From: Aureococcus anophagefferens
Lineage: Eukaryota; Sar; Pelagophyceae; Pelagomonadales; Pelagomonadaceae
NCBI RefSeq assembly: GCF_000186865.1
Contig: NW_008705571.1
Location: 365,702-429,701 of the forward strand
Direction: 5' to 3'
Length of the DNA stretch: 64,000 bases
A program made the position numbers and the translations under genes. This document shows, piece after piece, positions 43,350-52,079 of the stretch. Each line of letters opens with the position of its first letter. The stretch's first letter is position 1. The notes beneath the pieces were generated by a model. That model did not search any database. It worked only from the letters and a program-made list of their open reading frames with translations, and had not been told where the DNA came from.

Positions 43350-44468
43350 ATGGGTCTGGTGCTCCTGCTGAGATTAGGCCTCCTCGCGCCGGCATCGCAC
43401 GCCTGGACGCGCATCGCGTCGCCGCGCGCGCCCGCGCCGCGGACGGCGCTGCGCAGCGAGCCCGGCGACGGCGACGCCTGGGGCGACGGCGACTCCTGGG
43501 ACGGCGACGGCGACTCCTGGGACGGCGGCGGCTTCGACGAGGCGCCGAGTTGGGAGGACGACGCGGTGTCCAAGTTCCTGAAGAACGTGGAAGCGTTCGA
43601 CGCGAGCGAAACAGAGGATGACGGCGGCGACGCCTACGCGAACGACGCGCTGGACGTGCTCGCGAGCGACGCCTACGCGGCCGACGACGACGCGGCGGCC
43701 GACGACGACGACGGGGCCGAGGCGTCGTCGTCGTCGGACGAGGCGCTGGACCTGCTCGCGGCGGAGGAGCAGGACATGATGGCGGACGCGGGCGTCGTCG
43801 TCGACGAGCGGCTCGGCGAGGTGGCGAGCCACGAGCTCATCGAGGTCGACGAGGACGGCGACCCGATCGTGAGCGCCGACCGCATGGTCTTCGTCGACGA
43901 GGCGACGTGCATCGGCTGCACGATGTGCGCGTCCATCGCGCCGCTCACGTTCCTCATGGAGGACGACTTCGGCCGCGCGCGGACCTTCAACCAGGAGGGC
44001 GACGACGACGAGACCGTCGCCGAGGCCATTTCCACGTGCCCCGTCGACTGCATCCACTACGTGCCCTGGGACGAGCTCGTCTCCCTCGAGCGCGAGCGCG
44101 ACGCCGAGCACTACTCCTACAACTTCAAGGGCCGGCTCGTGGGCAACGAGGGCCTGCTGAGCACCGCGGGCGCGGGCGCGAACCTCCTCGACATCTCGAC
44201 GAACAACATGATGCGCTGCAGCAACTGCCCGTCGAACAAGTGCCCCGAGTGCCCCATGTACAGCGTCAGCGAGGGCAAGCGGACGAAGCGCTGCGGCAAC
44301 TGCCCGACGAACGGCTGCCTCAACTGCCCCATCGCGACGCAGTACCCCGAGTTCCAGAAGAAGCGCGCGCGGCGGGACCGGAAACGGCGCGAGCGGCGCA
44401 AGGCGGAGCAGGAGGAGATCCGCGAGCAGCTCGGCGTCGACGCGCCGGGCCGCGAGGTCGACTTGTAG
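43350..44468 (+). CDS. Plastid 4Fe-4S ferredoxin-like protein with Cys-rich tail
   Basis: The 372-residue protein begins with a signal peptide (MGLVLLLRLGLLAPASHAW), then an acidic low-complexity region with WGDGDSWDGDGDSWDGGG repeats (to about 150). Residues about 178-245 hold one ferredoxin domain: CIGCTMCASIAPLTF (three clustered cysteines) and the distal ISTCPVDCIHYVPWDEL. This is the single-cluster Fer4_13-type arrangement found in cyanobacterial and plastid proteins. Residues about 289-325 add two zinc-ribbon-like blocks, CSNCPSNKCPECPMY and CGNCPTNGCLNCPIA. The C-terminus is Arg-rich. It probably acts in plastid redox or assembly; the Cys tail may bind Zn or a second cluster. Confidence 0.8.
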   Translation: MGLVLLLRLGLLAPASHAWTRIASPRAPAPRTALRSEPGDGDAWGDGDSWDGDGDSWDGGGFDEAPSWEDDAVSKFLKNVEAFDASETEDDGGDAYANDALDVLASDAYAADDDAAADDDDGAEASSSSDEALDLLAAEEQDMMADAGVVVDERLGEVASHELIEVDEDGDPIVSADRMVFVDEATCIGCTMCASIAPLTFLMEDDFGRARTFNQEGDDDETVAEAISTCPVDCIHYVPWDELVSLERERDAEHYSYNFKGRLVGNEGLLSTAGAGANLLDISTNNMMRCSNCPSNKCPECPMYSVSEGKRTKRCGNCPTNGCLNCPIATQYPEFQKKRARRDRKRRERRKAEQEEIREQLGVDAPGREVDL

Positions 44469-44563
44469 GGGTAACTTTGTGTGGTGTTGTTGTTAACCTT
44501 GCACTGCATCTTGCCCTCAACTCCTGAGGAGAGCGTGCGAGCTCTCCTTGCGACCACGGCAGC

Positions 44564-47139
44564 ATGATGGCACGCAGTCATGCAGTGCTGCTATTGGCCA
44601 TCTGCGTCCCAGCGCTGGGACTCGTCGCGCCGCCGCGGCGCGGCATCGCGCCGTCGCGCTCCACCATCCCGGTTGCACGGCGCGGCGCCTTCGCGGCGCG
44701 TGCGCCGGTGCTCTTCGCGAGCGACGGCGACGATGCGGTCGTCGAGGCCCCGGACATCCCCGTGCAGGAGCGGCTGCGCCTCTTCTGGCGGCTGGCGACG
44801 CCCTACTTCAAGGAGGCCGACGGCGCGAAGCTCCAGTTCGGCCTGCTCCTCGCGCTCGTCCTCGCGCAGAGCAGCATCTCCGTCATCTTCAGCTTCGTCG
44901 GCCGCGACTTCTACAGCGCTTTGAGCGCCAAGGACCAGGCGGTCTTCGCGGAGAAGACGCTCTACTACGCCGTCGGCCTCGCCGTGGCGACGCCGCTCAC
45001 CGTGCTCTACAAGTTCCAGCGCCAGCGGCTCGCGCTCAACTGGCGCGAGTGGATGACGACGGAGCTCGCGCGCCAGTACTACAGCGACCAGGCCTACTAC
45101 AAGGTCGAGCTCGAGCGCGACATCGACAACCCGGACCAGCGCCTGACGGAGGACGTGACGGCCTTCACGAAGGTGTCGCTCGACTTCTTCATCACGCTGA
45201 TGACGGCCGCGATCGACCTCGTGTCCTTCTCCGGCATCCTCTACAGCATCTACCCGAACCTGTTCTACGCCATCTTCGTCTACGCCGGCGTCGGGTCCTT
45301 CACGACGGTCCAGCTCGGGAAGACGCTCGTGGGCCAGAACGCGGAGCAGCTGCTGCGCGAGGCTGGGCCGAATTCAAATCTTCAACTCGACTTCAATGTG
45401 AGCGTACGCGACAGTTTCGACGCGACCTCTTCGGCTTTGCTTCGAGAAATCGACGAGAGCAATCGATTCGTCCACAAATCAGCCGAATCGACTTCGATTT
45501 GACCGAGCTAGAGAATTCTGAAGTTTGGTCAGGACCACCCAAACCAGAGGTTGAATTCGGCACAGGCGCGAGGCGGACCTGCGGTACTCGCTCGTGCGGC
45601 TCCGGGAGAACGCCGAGTCCATCGCGTCCTGCCCAGTGAAGAAGGCATTTTTTTTACATGGCCCCGGTCTCTCCTCTTGGGGCCCCGTCGGATCGACGCG
45701 CGCGCCGTCCGCCTCCCCTCGGACATGCCCCGGCGCGCGCTGTGTGGATCGGACGCCGCGGTCGCGCCGTCCGGAGCCTGCGGACCTAGGACCTACGCGC
45801 CCGCGCAGGTTCTACCAGGGCGAGCAGCAGGAGGAGGCCGAGGTCACGGACCGCCTGGGCAAGGCCGTCGAGAACAAGCGCGGCATCCTCGGCACGCAGC
45901 GGAACCTCGAGTTCTTCACGACGGCGTACACGTACCTCATCCAGATCCTGCCCGTGCTCGTCGTCTCGCCGCTCTACTTCGCGGGCACGATCGAGCTCGG
46001 CGTCATCACCCAGTCGACGGGCGCGTTCAACCACGTGCTCAACGACCTGTCCATCATCGTGAACCAGTTCGAGGGCATCTCGTCCTTCTCCGCGGGGCTC
46101 AACCGCCTGTCGACGTTCGTCGAGCGCATGGAGTCGTTCCGCGGCGCGAACGCGACCGCGACCTTCCGCCTCGGGGGCGAGGACGACGACCACGGCGCGG
46201 ACGACGACGTCGCGCGCGTCGAGAATTCGGAGGTCGCCGACGGCGCGCTGCGCCTCGAGGGCCTGAGCCTGAGCACGCCCGACGGGCAGCGCGAGCTCTT
46301 CCGCGACGTGAGCGTCAGAGTGGCTCCGTGGGTGCCTACGTGGGCGCCTGCGAGGCTACGCAGAGCCGAGGCACCGCTTTTCACGGGCTACGCCTCTGAA
46401 GCCTCTGGAGCCTCGGCTCTGCAGCCTCTAGAGCCCACGTAGGCACCGCTTTCACGGGCTACGTAGGTGCCTAGGCGCCTACGTAGCCTCGTCCGGAGCC
46501 TACGAACTCACGACCCACGCGCCCTCGCAGGTGAGCGTCGCCGTGGACCGCGGCGAGCACCTCCTGATCATGGGCGACAGCGGCACGGGCAAGTCGTCGA
46601 TGCTCCGCGCCGTCGCGGGCCTCTGGGACCGGGGCTCCGGCGCCGTCGTCCGCCCGCCGGCGGCCGACACCATGTTCCTGCCCCAGCGGCCCTACTGCAC
46701 GCTCGGCAGCCTCCGCCAGCAGCTCGTCTACCCGTCGACGGTCGCGGCGTCGCCCGCGGGCGGCGACGACGGCGCGCTGCTCGGCGCGCTCCGCGCGGTG
46801 CAGCTCGGCCGCATCGCCGACAGCGTCGACCTCGACGACGTCCGCGACTGGGGCGACGAGCTGAGCCTCGGCGAGCAGCAGCGGCTCAGCTTCGCGCGCG
46901 TGCTCGTCAACCGCCCCGCGCTCGCGATCCTCGACGAGGCGACGTCCGCGCTCGACCTCAACAACGAGGCCGTCATGTACGGCGAGCTCGGGAAGATCCC
47001 GGGCATCACCTACGTCTCCGTCGGCCACCGGCCGTCGCTCCTCGCGCACCACGAGAACCGGCTGCGGCTACTCGGGGTGGGTGAGACGCCGAACTTCGAG
47101 GTGGAGAAGATCGTCAAGGAAGGGGAGGTGGGTGTTTAA
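44564..47139 (+). CDS. Plastid half-size ABC transporter (ABCD / ABC_membrane_2 type)
   Basis: Exons are 44564-45354, 45566-45625 (only 60 bases), 45809-46307 and 46531-47139, giving 652 residues with all phases consistent. The leader MMARSHAVLLLAICVPALGLVAP suggests plastid targeting. The membrane domain has RDFYSALSAKD, LNWREWMTTELARQYYSDQAYY, DNPDQRLTEDVTAFT (EAA-like loop) and NAESIA|FYQGEQQEE. The ATPase has GDSGTGKSSMLRAVAGLW (Walker A), FLPQRPY (Q-loop), LSLGEQQRLSFARVL (signature), LAILDEATSALD (Walker B) and SVGHRPSL (H-loop). This matches cyanobacterial/plastid ABCD-like half-transporters, which dimerise. The substrate is unknown; plant plastid homologues exist. The small exon and intron types point to recent intron gain. 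Confidence 0.9.
45355..45565 (+). mobile_element. Introner element (intron 1 of ABC gene), GC-AG
   Basis: A 211-base intron. The direct repeat GCGCGAGGC lies at 45355-45363 and 45566-45574. Just inside are TGGGCCGAATTCAA (45364-45377) and TTGAATTCGGCACA (45551-45564), inverted with one mismatch. The donor is GC within the left repeat, and the acceptor is CACAG before the right one. The core shares TTCAA..TCGACTTCAATGTGAGCGT, GCTTCGAGA, TCGTCCACAAATCAGCCGAA and TGAAGTTTGG with the introner at 3500-3699. Splicing yields QLLREADLR in frame. Confidence 0.88.
45626..45808 (+). other. Intron 2 of ABC gene
   Basis: A 183-base GT-AG intron joining ATC GC|G TTC TAC (IAFY). There is no clear target-site duplication. 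Its last ~40 bases (CGTCCGGAGCCTGCG... to CCCGCGCAG) are very similar to the last ~40 bases of intron 3. Confidence 0.8.
46308..46530 (+). mobile_element. Intron 3 of ABC gene: TSD-bounded, hairpin-rich
   Basis: A 223-base phase-0 intron. GTGAGCGTC occurs at both ends (46308-46316, 46531-46539). The left copy is itself a consensus donor (GTGAGC), and the right is preceded by CGCAG. The interior has large inverted repeats: GGGTGCCTACGTGGG with CCCACGTAGGCACC, and GCAGAGCCGAGGC with GCCTCGGCTCTGC. It also has a direct repeat GGCACCGCTTT..CACGGGCTACG. The AT/GC pattern is unlike the flanking exons. Confidence 0.82.
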
Positions 47140-47653
47140 AGAGTCTTCTTTTACCCGAGGCTCGTTCGGGGGNNNNNNNNNNNNNNNNNNNNNNNNNNNN
47201 NNNNNNNNNNNNNNNNNNNNNNGGCGGGCGACCCCCCGAACGAGCCGCGGCGTTCCCTTGGCCGAACCCACCTTCGCTGGGAATTTTCGACGTCGCTCCA
47301 ACCAACAACCCCCAAGTTTACTTCCCCCCAGGTGCCGAGGGTGCCTTGGCCGAGATTTTCGCGCCGGGGGTTTCCGGACGGCGCTTCGGCCGGGGGTCGG
47401 GCGCCCCCGAAGGCGCAGAGGCGGATTCCAACCTCCAGCGAGCCAAGGCGCCTTCCCCTGTCGCCGCGTCGTCCGGCGAGTCGCCCGCTTTCTCCCCGGG
47501 GTATGTGCGCGGGTACGGCTTAGTACGGCGCTTCGTTCGGGGCGCGCGCAGTGCGACGGCTGCTCAGGCCGAGGCACCGCGCGACTGCCGGGCGGGGGCC
47601 GCGCGACGTCGGGGCGCGCGGGGGGCCGCGGTGTCTTGGGGTAGCGGGTGCGC
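47140..47653. other. Intergenic region containing a 50-N assembly gap
   Basis: Runs from the ABC gene stop to the tubulin stop (convergent). Fifty unknown bases occupy 47173-47222. They are flanked by GGCTCGTTCGGGGG (47159-47172) and CCCCCCGAACGAGCC (47231-47245), an inverted repeat, so the gap probably hides a hairpin or repeated element of unknown true size. The remainder is GC-rich without a recognisable gene. Confidence 0.85.
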
Positions 47654-49015
47654 CTAGTACTCCTCGCCGAAGTCCTCCTCCTCGCCCTCGCCTTCCGCCG
47701 TCTCGGCGCCGACCTCCTCGTAGTCCTTCTCGAGGGCCGCGAGGTCCTCGCGGGCCTCGGAGAACTCGCCCTCCTCCATGCCCTCGCCGACGTACCAGTG
47801 GACGAAGGCGCGCTTGGCGTACATGAGGTCGAACTTGTGGTCGATGCGCGAGAGCGCCTCGGCGATGGCCGTCGTGTTGGCGACCATGCAGACCGCGCGC
47901 ATGACGCGGGCGAGGTCGCCGCCGGGGACGACCGTGGGCGGCTGGTAGTTGATGCCGCACTTGAAGCCCGTGGGGCACCAGTCGACGAACTGGATCGTGC
48001 GCTTCGTCTTGATGGTCGCGACGGAGGCGTTGACGTCCTTGGGGACGACGTCGCCGCGGTACATGAGGCAGCACGCCATGTACTTGCCGTGGCGGGGGTC
48101 GCACTTGGTCATCATGCCCGCGGGCTCGAAGACGGAGTTGGTGATCTCCGCGACCGACAGCTGCTCGTGGTACGCCTTCTCCGCCGAGATGACGGGGGCG
48201 TACGACGTGAGCATGAAGTGGATGCGCGGGTAGGGCACGAGGTTGGTCTGGAACTCCGTGATGTCGACGTTGAGCGCGCCGTCGAAGCGGAGCGACGCCG
48301 TGAGCGACGACGCGACCTGGGCGAAGAGGCGGTTGAGGTTCGTGTACGTCGGGCGCTCGATGTCGAGGTTGCGGCGGCACACGTCGTAGAGGGCCTCGTT
48401 GTCGAGGCAGAAGGTCACGTCCGTGTGCTCGAGGAGCGCGTGCGTCGAGAGCACGGAGTTGTACGGCTCGACGACGGCGTTGGAGATCTGCGGCGCCGGG
48501 GAGATGCAGAAGGAGAGCTTGGACTTGCGGCCGTAGTCGACGGAGAGGCGCTCGAGGATGAGCGAGCCGAGGCCGGAGCCCGTGCCGCCGCCCGTCGCGT
48601 GGAACGCGAGGAAGCCCTGGAGGCCCGTGCAGTTGTCCGCGAGCTTGCGGATGCGGTCGAGGACGAGGTCGACGATCTCCTTGCCGATGGTGTAGTGGCC
48701 GCGGGCGTAGTTGTTCGCCGCGTCCTCCTTGCCCGAGATGATCTGCTCGGGGTGGTAGAGCTGGCGGTAGGTGCCCGTGCGGACCTCGTCGCAGACCGTG
48801 GGCTCGAGGTCGACGTAGACCGCGCGGGGCACGTGCTTGCCGGCGCCCGTCTCCGAGAAGAAGGTGTTGAAGGCGTCGTCGCCGCCGCCGATGGTCTTGT
48901 CCGAGGGCATCTGGCCGTCGGGCTGAATGCCGTGCTCGAGGCAGAAGAGCTCCCAGCAGGCGTTGCCGCCCTGAATGCCGCCCTGGCCGATGTGGATGCA
49001 GATGCACTCGCGCAT
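47654..49015 (-). CDS. Alpha-tubulin
   Basis: The protein has 453 residues from [20 protein letters not shown] (start at 49015, placing the conserved MREC at residue 1). Hallmarks: acetylatable loop [10 protein letters not shown] (Lys40), [14 protein letters not shown], the GTP-binding [10 protein letters not shown] (tubulin signature), E254-type catalytic region [16 protein letters not shown], and the tail [13 protein letters not shown] ending in Tyr. That terminal Tyr and the Glu-rich tail are substrates of detyrosination and polyglutamylation, the latter by TTLL enzymes such as the one encoded at 4568-7564. It is complete, intronless and highly conserved. Confidence 0.98.
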   Translation of the reverse strand: MRECICIHIGQGGIQGGNACWELFCLEHGIQPDGQMPSDKTIGGGDDAFNTFFSETGAGKHVPRAVYVDLEPTVCDEVRTGTYRQLYHPEQIISGKEDAANNYARGHYTIGKEIVDLVLDRIRKLADNCTGLQGFLAFHATGGGTGSGLGSLILERLSVDYGRKSKLSFCISPAPQISNAVVEPYNSVLSTHALLEHTDVTFCLDNEALYDVCRRNLDIERPTYTNLNRLFAQVASSLTASLRFDGALNVDITEFQTNLVPYPRIHFMLTSYAPVISAEKAYHEQLSVAEITNSVFEPAGMMTKCDPRHGKYMACCLMYRGDVVPKDVNASVATIKTKRTIQFVDWCPTGFKCGINYQPPTVVPGGDLARVMRAVCMVANTTAIAEALSRIDHKFDLMYAKRAFVHWYVGEGMEEGEFSEAREDLAALEKDYEEVGAETAEGEGEEEDFGEEY

Positions 49016-49810
49016 GGTTGTGAGAGAAGGTGTGTGGGAGTGAAGAGAGCGAGTTTGGAGGAAGTCGAGCTGGATGAGAGCTGCGGCGGGGGACGGAAGC
49101 GTTGTATTCGGCGGCGCGGGCGGGTCGGGCGGGTCGATGGCCTCCACGGCCGCGCGCGGGTGCGCGTCGGCGTCGCCGGCGCCGGGCCCGCGGCGGCCGG
49201 CGGCGCGACGCGCGACGCGTCCGACGCGACGGCCGCCGCCGTCGCGTAGAACGCGCCGCGCCCCGTTCGACGCTCGTTCTCGGTCGCGCGGTCCTCAAAA
49301 ATGGCGCCCGTCGGCGCAAAAGTTCGAGCGAAGGTCGGGTAGGGGTGGGGGGCAGCGACGGCGCGCGTCGATCGATAGTTTGTGTGCGCGCGCGCGCGTT
49401 CGCTTGAAATGTGCCAGGACGCGGCATCGCGCCTCGAGCACGATGAGCAAACGTGAAGATCCCCGGCCAAGTTACCGCCGCGGCGATTGCAGCCGGTGGT
49501 ACATCTCGAGTTCCCAGCGGCCTCAACAACCGGCATGTCCCAGTCCTCAAGCCCCTGTCGCGCCCCAAACGAGGGGGCGTATCCAGCGCAGTCGTTTCTC
49601 TGCCGCGGACGGCGCGCAGCGGCTGCCGCGCGCCGGCGTGCGATGGGAGTCGGTCGACGCCGGAGCCGGCCCGGGACGAGTGCGCCGAACCCGCGCGTAG
49701 GGGTCGTCGCGTGCGTCAACGGCGGCGGAGTCGTGCGGCGGCGGCACGGGCCGGCGCCGGCCGAGCAGGCCGGCAACCGCGTCATCGACAGTGCGGAGAA
49801 GGCTGAAGCT
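49016..49810. other. Divergent intergenic region, tubulin / NTF2-like gene
   Basis: About 795 bases holding the alpha-tubulin promoter (minus strand) and that of the gene at 49811. There is a CA/GC dinucleotide run TGTGTGCGCGCGCGCGCG near 49379-49396. The open frames present are low-complexity and are not supported as genes. Confidence 0.5.
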
Positions 49811-50518
49811 ATGGCCCGGCCACAGATCGGGCTCCGACGAGCGGTCTTAGCTGTCGCATTGATCGTCGCGAGCCCCTTGAAATTCCCATCGATCACACTA
49901 CCAACGGCGACGCCCCACAAAGAGCGCATCGCGCACCTCCAGGAGCAGCGGCGCGCGATCGACGCGGAGCTCGCGGCGCTCGAAGCCGAGGCGGGGCCGG
50001 CCCTCGAGGCCGAGGCGGGGCCGGCCCTCGAGGCGGAGCGCGTGCGGCCGCGGGACGCGATTCGCGGCTTGTACAAGGCGTTCAACGACCGGGACGCGCC
50101 GCGGGTCGCGTCGCTGCTCGCGGAGGACGTCGTATACGAAGACCTCCTGCTCGGCGCGTCGACGATCTGCCGCGGCCGCGAGAGCTTCTCGCAGGCGCTG
50201 GCCTTCCACCCCGCGTTCCTGTCGGCGCAGCTCGGCCTGCCCATGGGGCGCCTCGAGCTCGTCGTCGACGACGTCGCCTGCGACGGCGAGCGGAGCGTCG
50301 GCGTCGAGTGGCACGTCGAGCTCAACGGCGAGCCGTTCCCCCTGAGCCGCGGCCTCAGCCTGGCGACGATCAACGCCGCGGGGGAGCTCGAGCGCGTCGT
50401 CGACATCGCCGAGGCGCCCTGGCGCGTCGTCGGCCTCGTCGTGCGGCCGCTGCTCAGCATCTTCGGCGTCGGCACCGCGGCCGTCGGCGCGGGCTCCGTC
50501 TTCTGGCTCGGCCAATAA
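49811..50518 (+). CDS. NTF2/SnoaL-like domain protein with N-terminal anchor
   Basis: The protein has 235 residues from the ATG at 49811. A hydrophobic stretch (RRAVLAVALIVASPLKFP) near the N-terminus suggests targeting or anchoring. A coiled segment follows, containing a perfect 8-residue tandem repeat EAEAGPAL (24-base DNA repeat at about 49986-50033). Residues about 75-195 resemble the cone-like NTF2/SnoaL fold: AIRGLYKAFNDRDAPRVASLLAEDVVYEDLLLG, GRESFSQALAFHPAF, VGVEWHVELNGEPFPLSRGLSLATIN. A C-terminal hydrophobic helix (LSIFGVGTAAVGAGSVFWLG) could be a membrane tail. Members bind or isomerise small hydrophobic molecules; the ligand is unknown. Plastid location is possible but not certain. 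Confidence 0.7.
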   Translation: MARPQIGLRRAVLAVALIVASPLKFPSITLPTATPHKERIAHLQEQRRAIDAELAALEAEAGPALEAEAGPALEAERVRPRDAIRGLYKAFNDRDAPRVASLLAEDVVYEDLLLGASTICRGRESFSQALAFHPAFLSAQLGLPMGRLELVVDDVACDGERSVGVEWHVELNGEPFPLSRGLSLATINAAGELERVVDIAEAPWRVVGLVVRPLLSIFGVGTAAVGAGSVFWLGQ

Positions 50519-50641
50519 TAGTTTTTAATTCGTACAATGTCCGCCGCCGTGGGGGTCTGCGTTCGCTGGGGCGACTGCGGACGACGTCGCGACCGGCGCG
50601 CGCGGTCGGGCCCCGGGGTTGGTAGAGGCTTAAAATTGCTA

Positions 50642-51856
50642 CTAGTAGAAGGGACTCAGGGACTGAGTCGGAATTCCAAGTCGGCCGCCAGGTGCGCATA
50701 TGCAGATGTCGGCGTCCATGGGCGCGAAGATAAGCCTGCCGTTGTCGAGCTTGACCTGGTAAGGCGCGTAGAAACCGGGGGGAGAGGTCGGAGCGCGATA
50801 CCACAAGGCGACGATCTTGCCGGCGGCCGAGCTGTGGTCTTCACCAGCGCAGCAAATCACCGAATCTCCGACGTTGAAACGAAGCTCGACGTCCGTCGGG
50901 GGCGCCGGAGCAATACGGAGATGCTCCAGAGCGTTCATTGCAACTCGATGGCCTCGGGCCGCGGCGCGTTCGTACCAGCGCTTTGCCTCATCCAGGTCCC
51001 CGCCAGGTTCATACTGGATCATTGTACCAAATGAAATCTGTCCCGCGGCGTCGCCCCGCGCCGCGGCCATTCCATACAGCTGCTTTGCCTTCTTCGCATT
51101 CCTCTTGACACCGTCGCCGTGTTCGTACAGGCAACCCAGGGCCTGCATCGCCCGCGAAGACCCGAGCTCTGCGGCGCGCTTATAAAGCTTCGCCGCTTTC
51201 TTGGAGGACTGCATGAGATCGGCAACACCTTCTTGGTACCACTCGCCCAAAACGCAGATCGCTTCCGGCACCTCGTTCTCCACGTGATGACGAAGCAGAG
51301 CCAGGGACTCTATTTTTGACTTTGGCCACGGTGTCCGACAGAGAGGACACGGCATGCCTTGGATTTTCTCCGCGCACGACATGCAGACCGTCCGGGCGCA
51401 ACAGAACAGAATTGGAGGGTGCTCGTTCACGTCCCAGTCCTCGAGGCAAATCGGGCACCGCGACCCGAACCGCGCGCCGTGGACCGGCTCCGGCTCCGGG
51501 TTCGCCTCACGGCGCACGCGTGCGGCCGCGTGCTCCGCAGCGATGCGCGCGCGCACCTCGTCGGCGTGCGACCGCGGCGCGGGGCCGTAGAAGACTTCCT
51601 TCGGCGGCGACGGCGATGGCGTCGGCGCCTCCGCGCGCGCCGCCTCCGCGGCCTGGATCTTCTTGCAGGCCTTCCGGTGGCCCCGGTCGCGCCAATCGAT
51701 GCGTTGACAATCCGTCGAACAGTAGGCCGTCGTCCCGCAACCTTGGCAGAGCTTCGCATTTTCTGCGCCGCAAATCGTGCACTGCTTCAGTGCCAACTTC
51801 GTACGGGCCTTGCGCTCCTCGTACTCTCGCTTCTTCTTGATCAGCTCCGGGTCCAT
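50642..51856 (-). CDS. MYND-RING-Sel1 repeat protein
   Basis: The protein has 404 residues. Residues about 26-64 are a MYND zinc finger (CTICGAENAKLCQGCGTTAYCSTDCQRIDWRDRGHRKAC). About 135-176 is a RING-type finger (CPICLEDWDVNEHPPILFCCARTVCMSCAEKIQGMPCPLCRTPW), and about 195-300 are Sel1-like repeats (AICVLGEWYQEGVADLMQSSKKAAKLYKRAAELGSSRAMQALGCLYEHG). The C-terminal ~85 residues (ELRFNVGDSVICCAGEDHSSAAGKIVALWYR...APYQVKLDNGRLIFAP) form a small beta-barrel-like module that binds an unknown partner. The RING suggests E3 ubiquitin-ligase activity with MYND/Sel1 as adaptors. The 3' half of the gene is markedly less GC-rich than typical genes here. Confidence 0.85.
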   Translation of the reverse strand: MDPELIKKKREYEERKARTKLALKQCTICGAENAKLCQGCGTTAYCSTDCQRIDWRDRGHRKACKKIQAAEAARAEAPTPSPSPPKEVFYGPAPRSHADEVRARIAAEHAAARVRREANPEPEPVHGARFGSRCPICLEDWDVNEHPPILFCCARTVCMSCAEKIQGMPCPLCRTPWPKSKIESLALLRHHVENEVPEAICVLGEWYQEGVADLMQSSKKAAKLYKRAAELGSSRAMQALGCLYEHGDGVKRNAKKAKQLYGMAAARGDAAGQISFGTMIQYEPGGDLDEAKRWYERAAARGHRVAMNALEHLRIAPAPPTDVELRFNVGDSVICCAGEDHSSAAGKIVALWYRAPTSPPGFYAPYQVKLDNGRLIFAPMDADICICAPGGRLGIPTQSLSPFY

Positions 51857-52079
51857 GTCGTGCGTCTCTCGTCTCCTGTGCGCGTCCGTGTGTGGATCGC
51901 GCGGGCAAGACGTCTGGCTTCGGGTCTCGCCACAGCCGGCGTCTCGACTCGAGTCGACTCGCTAAGACTCGAGTCGCCACCGGACGCGTACGGCGAGGGG
52001 TAGTAAGGGTGAGCTCGCCCGCTCGAGCGGTCGGACTGGAAAGGTCGAGTCCACTGTCAAGGGTAGGATTCACTTAGAA

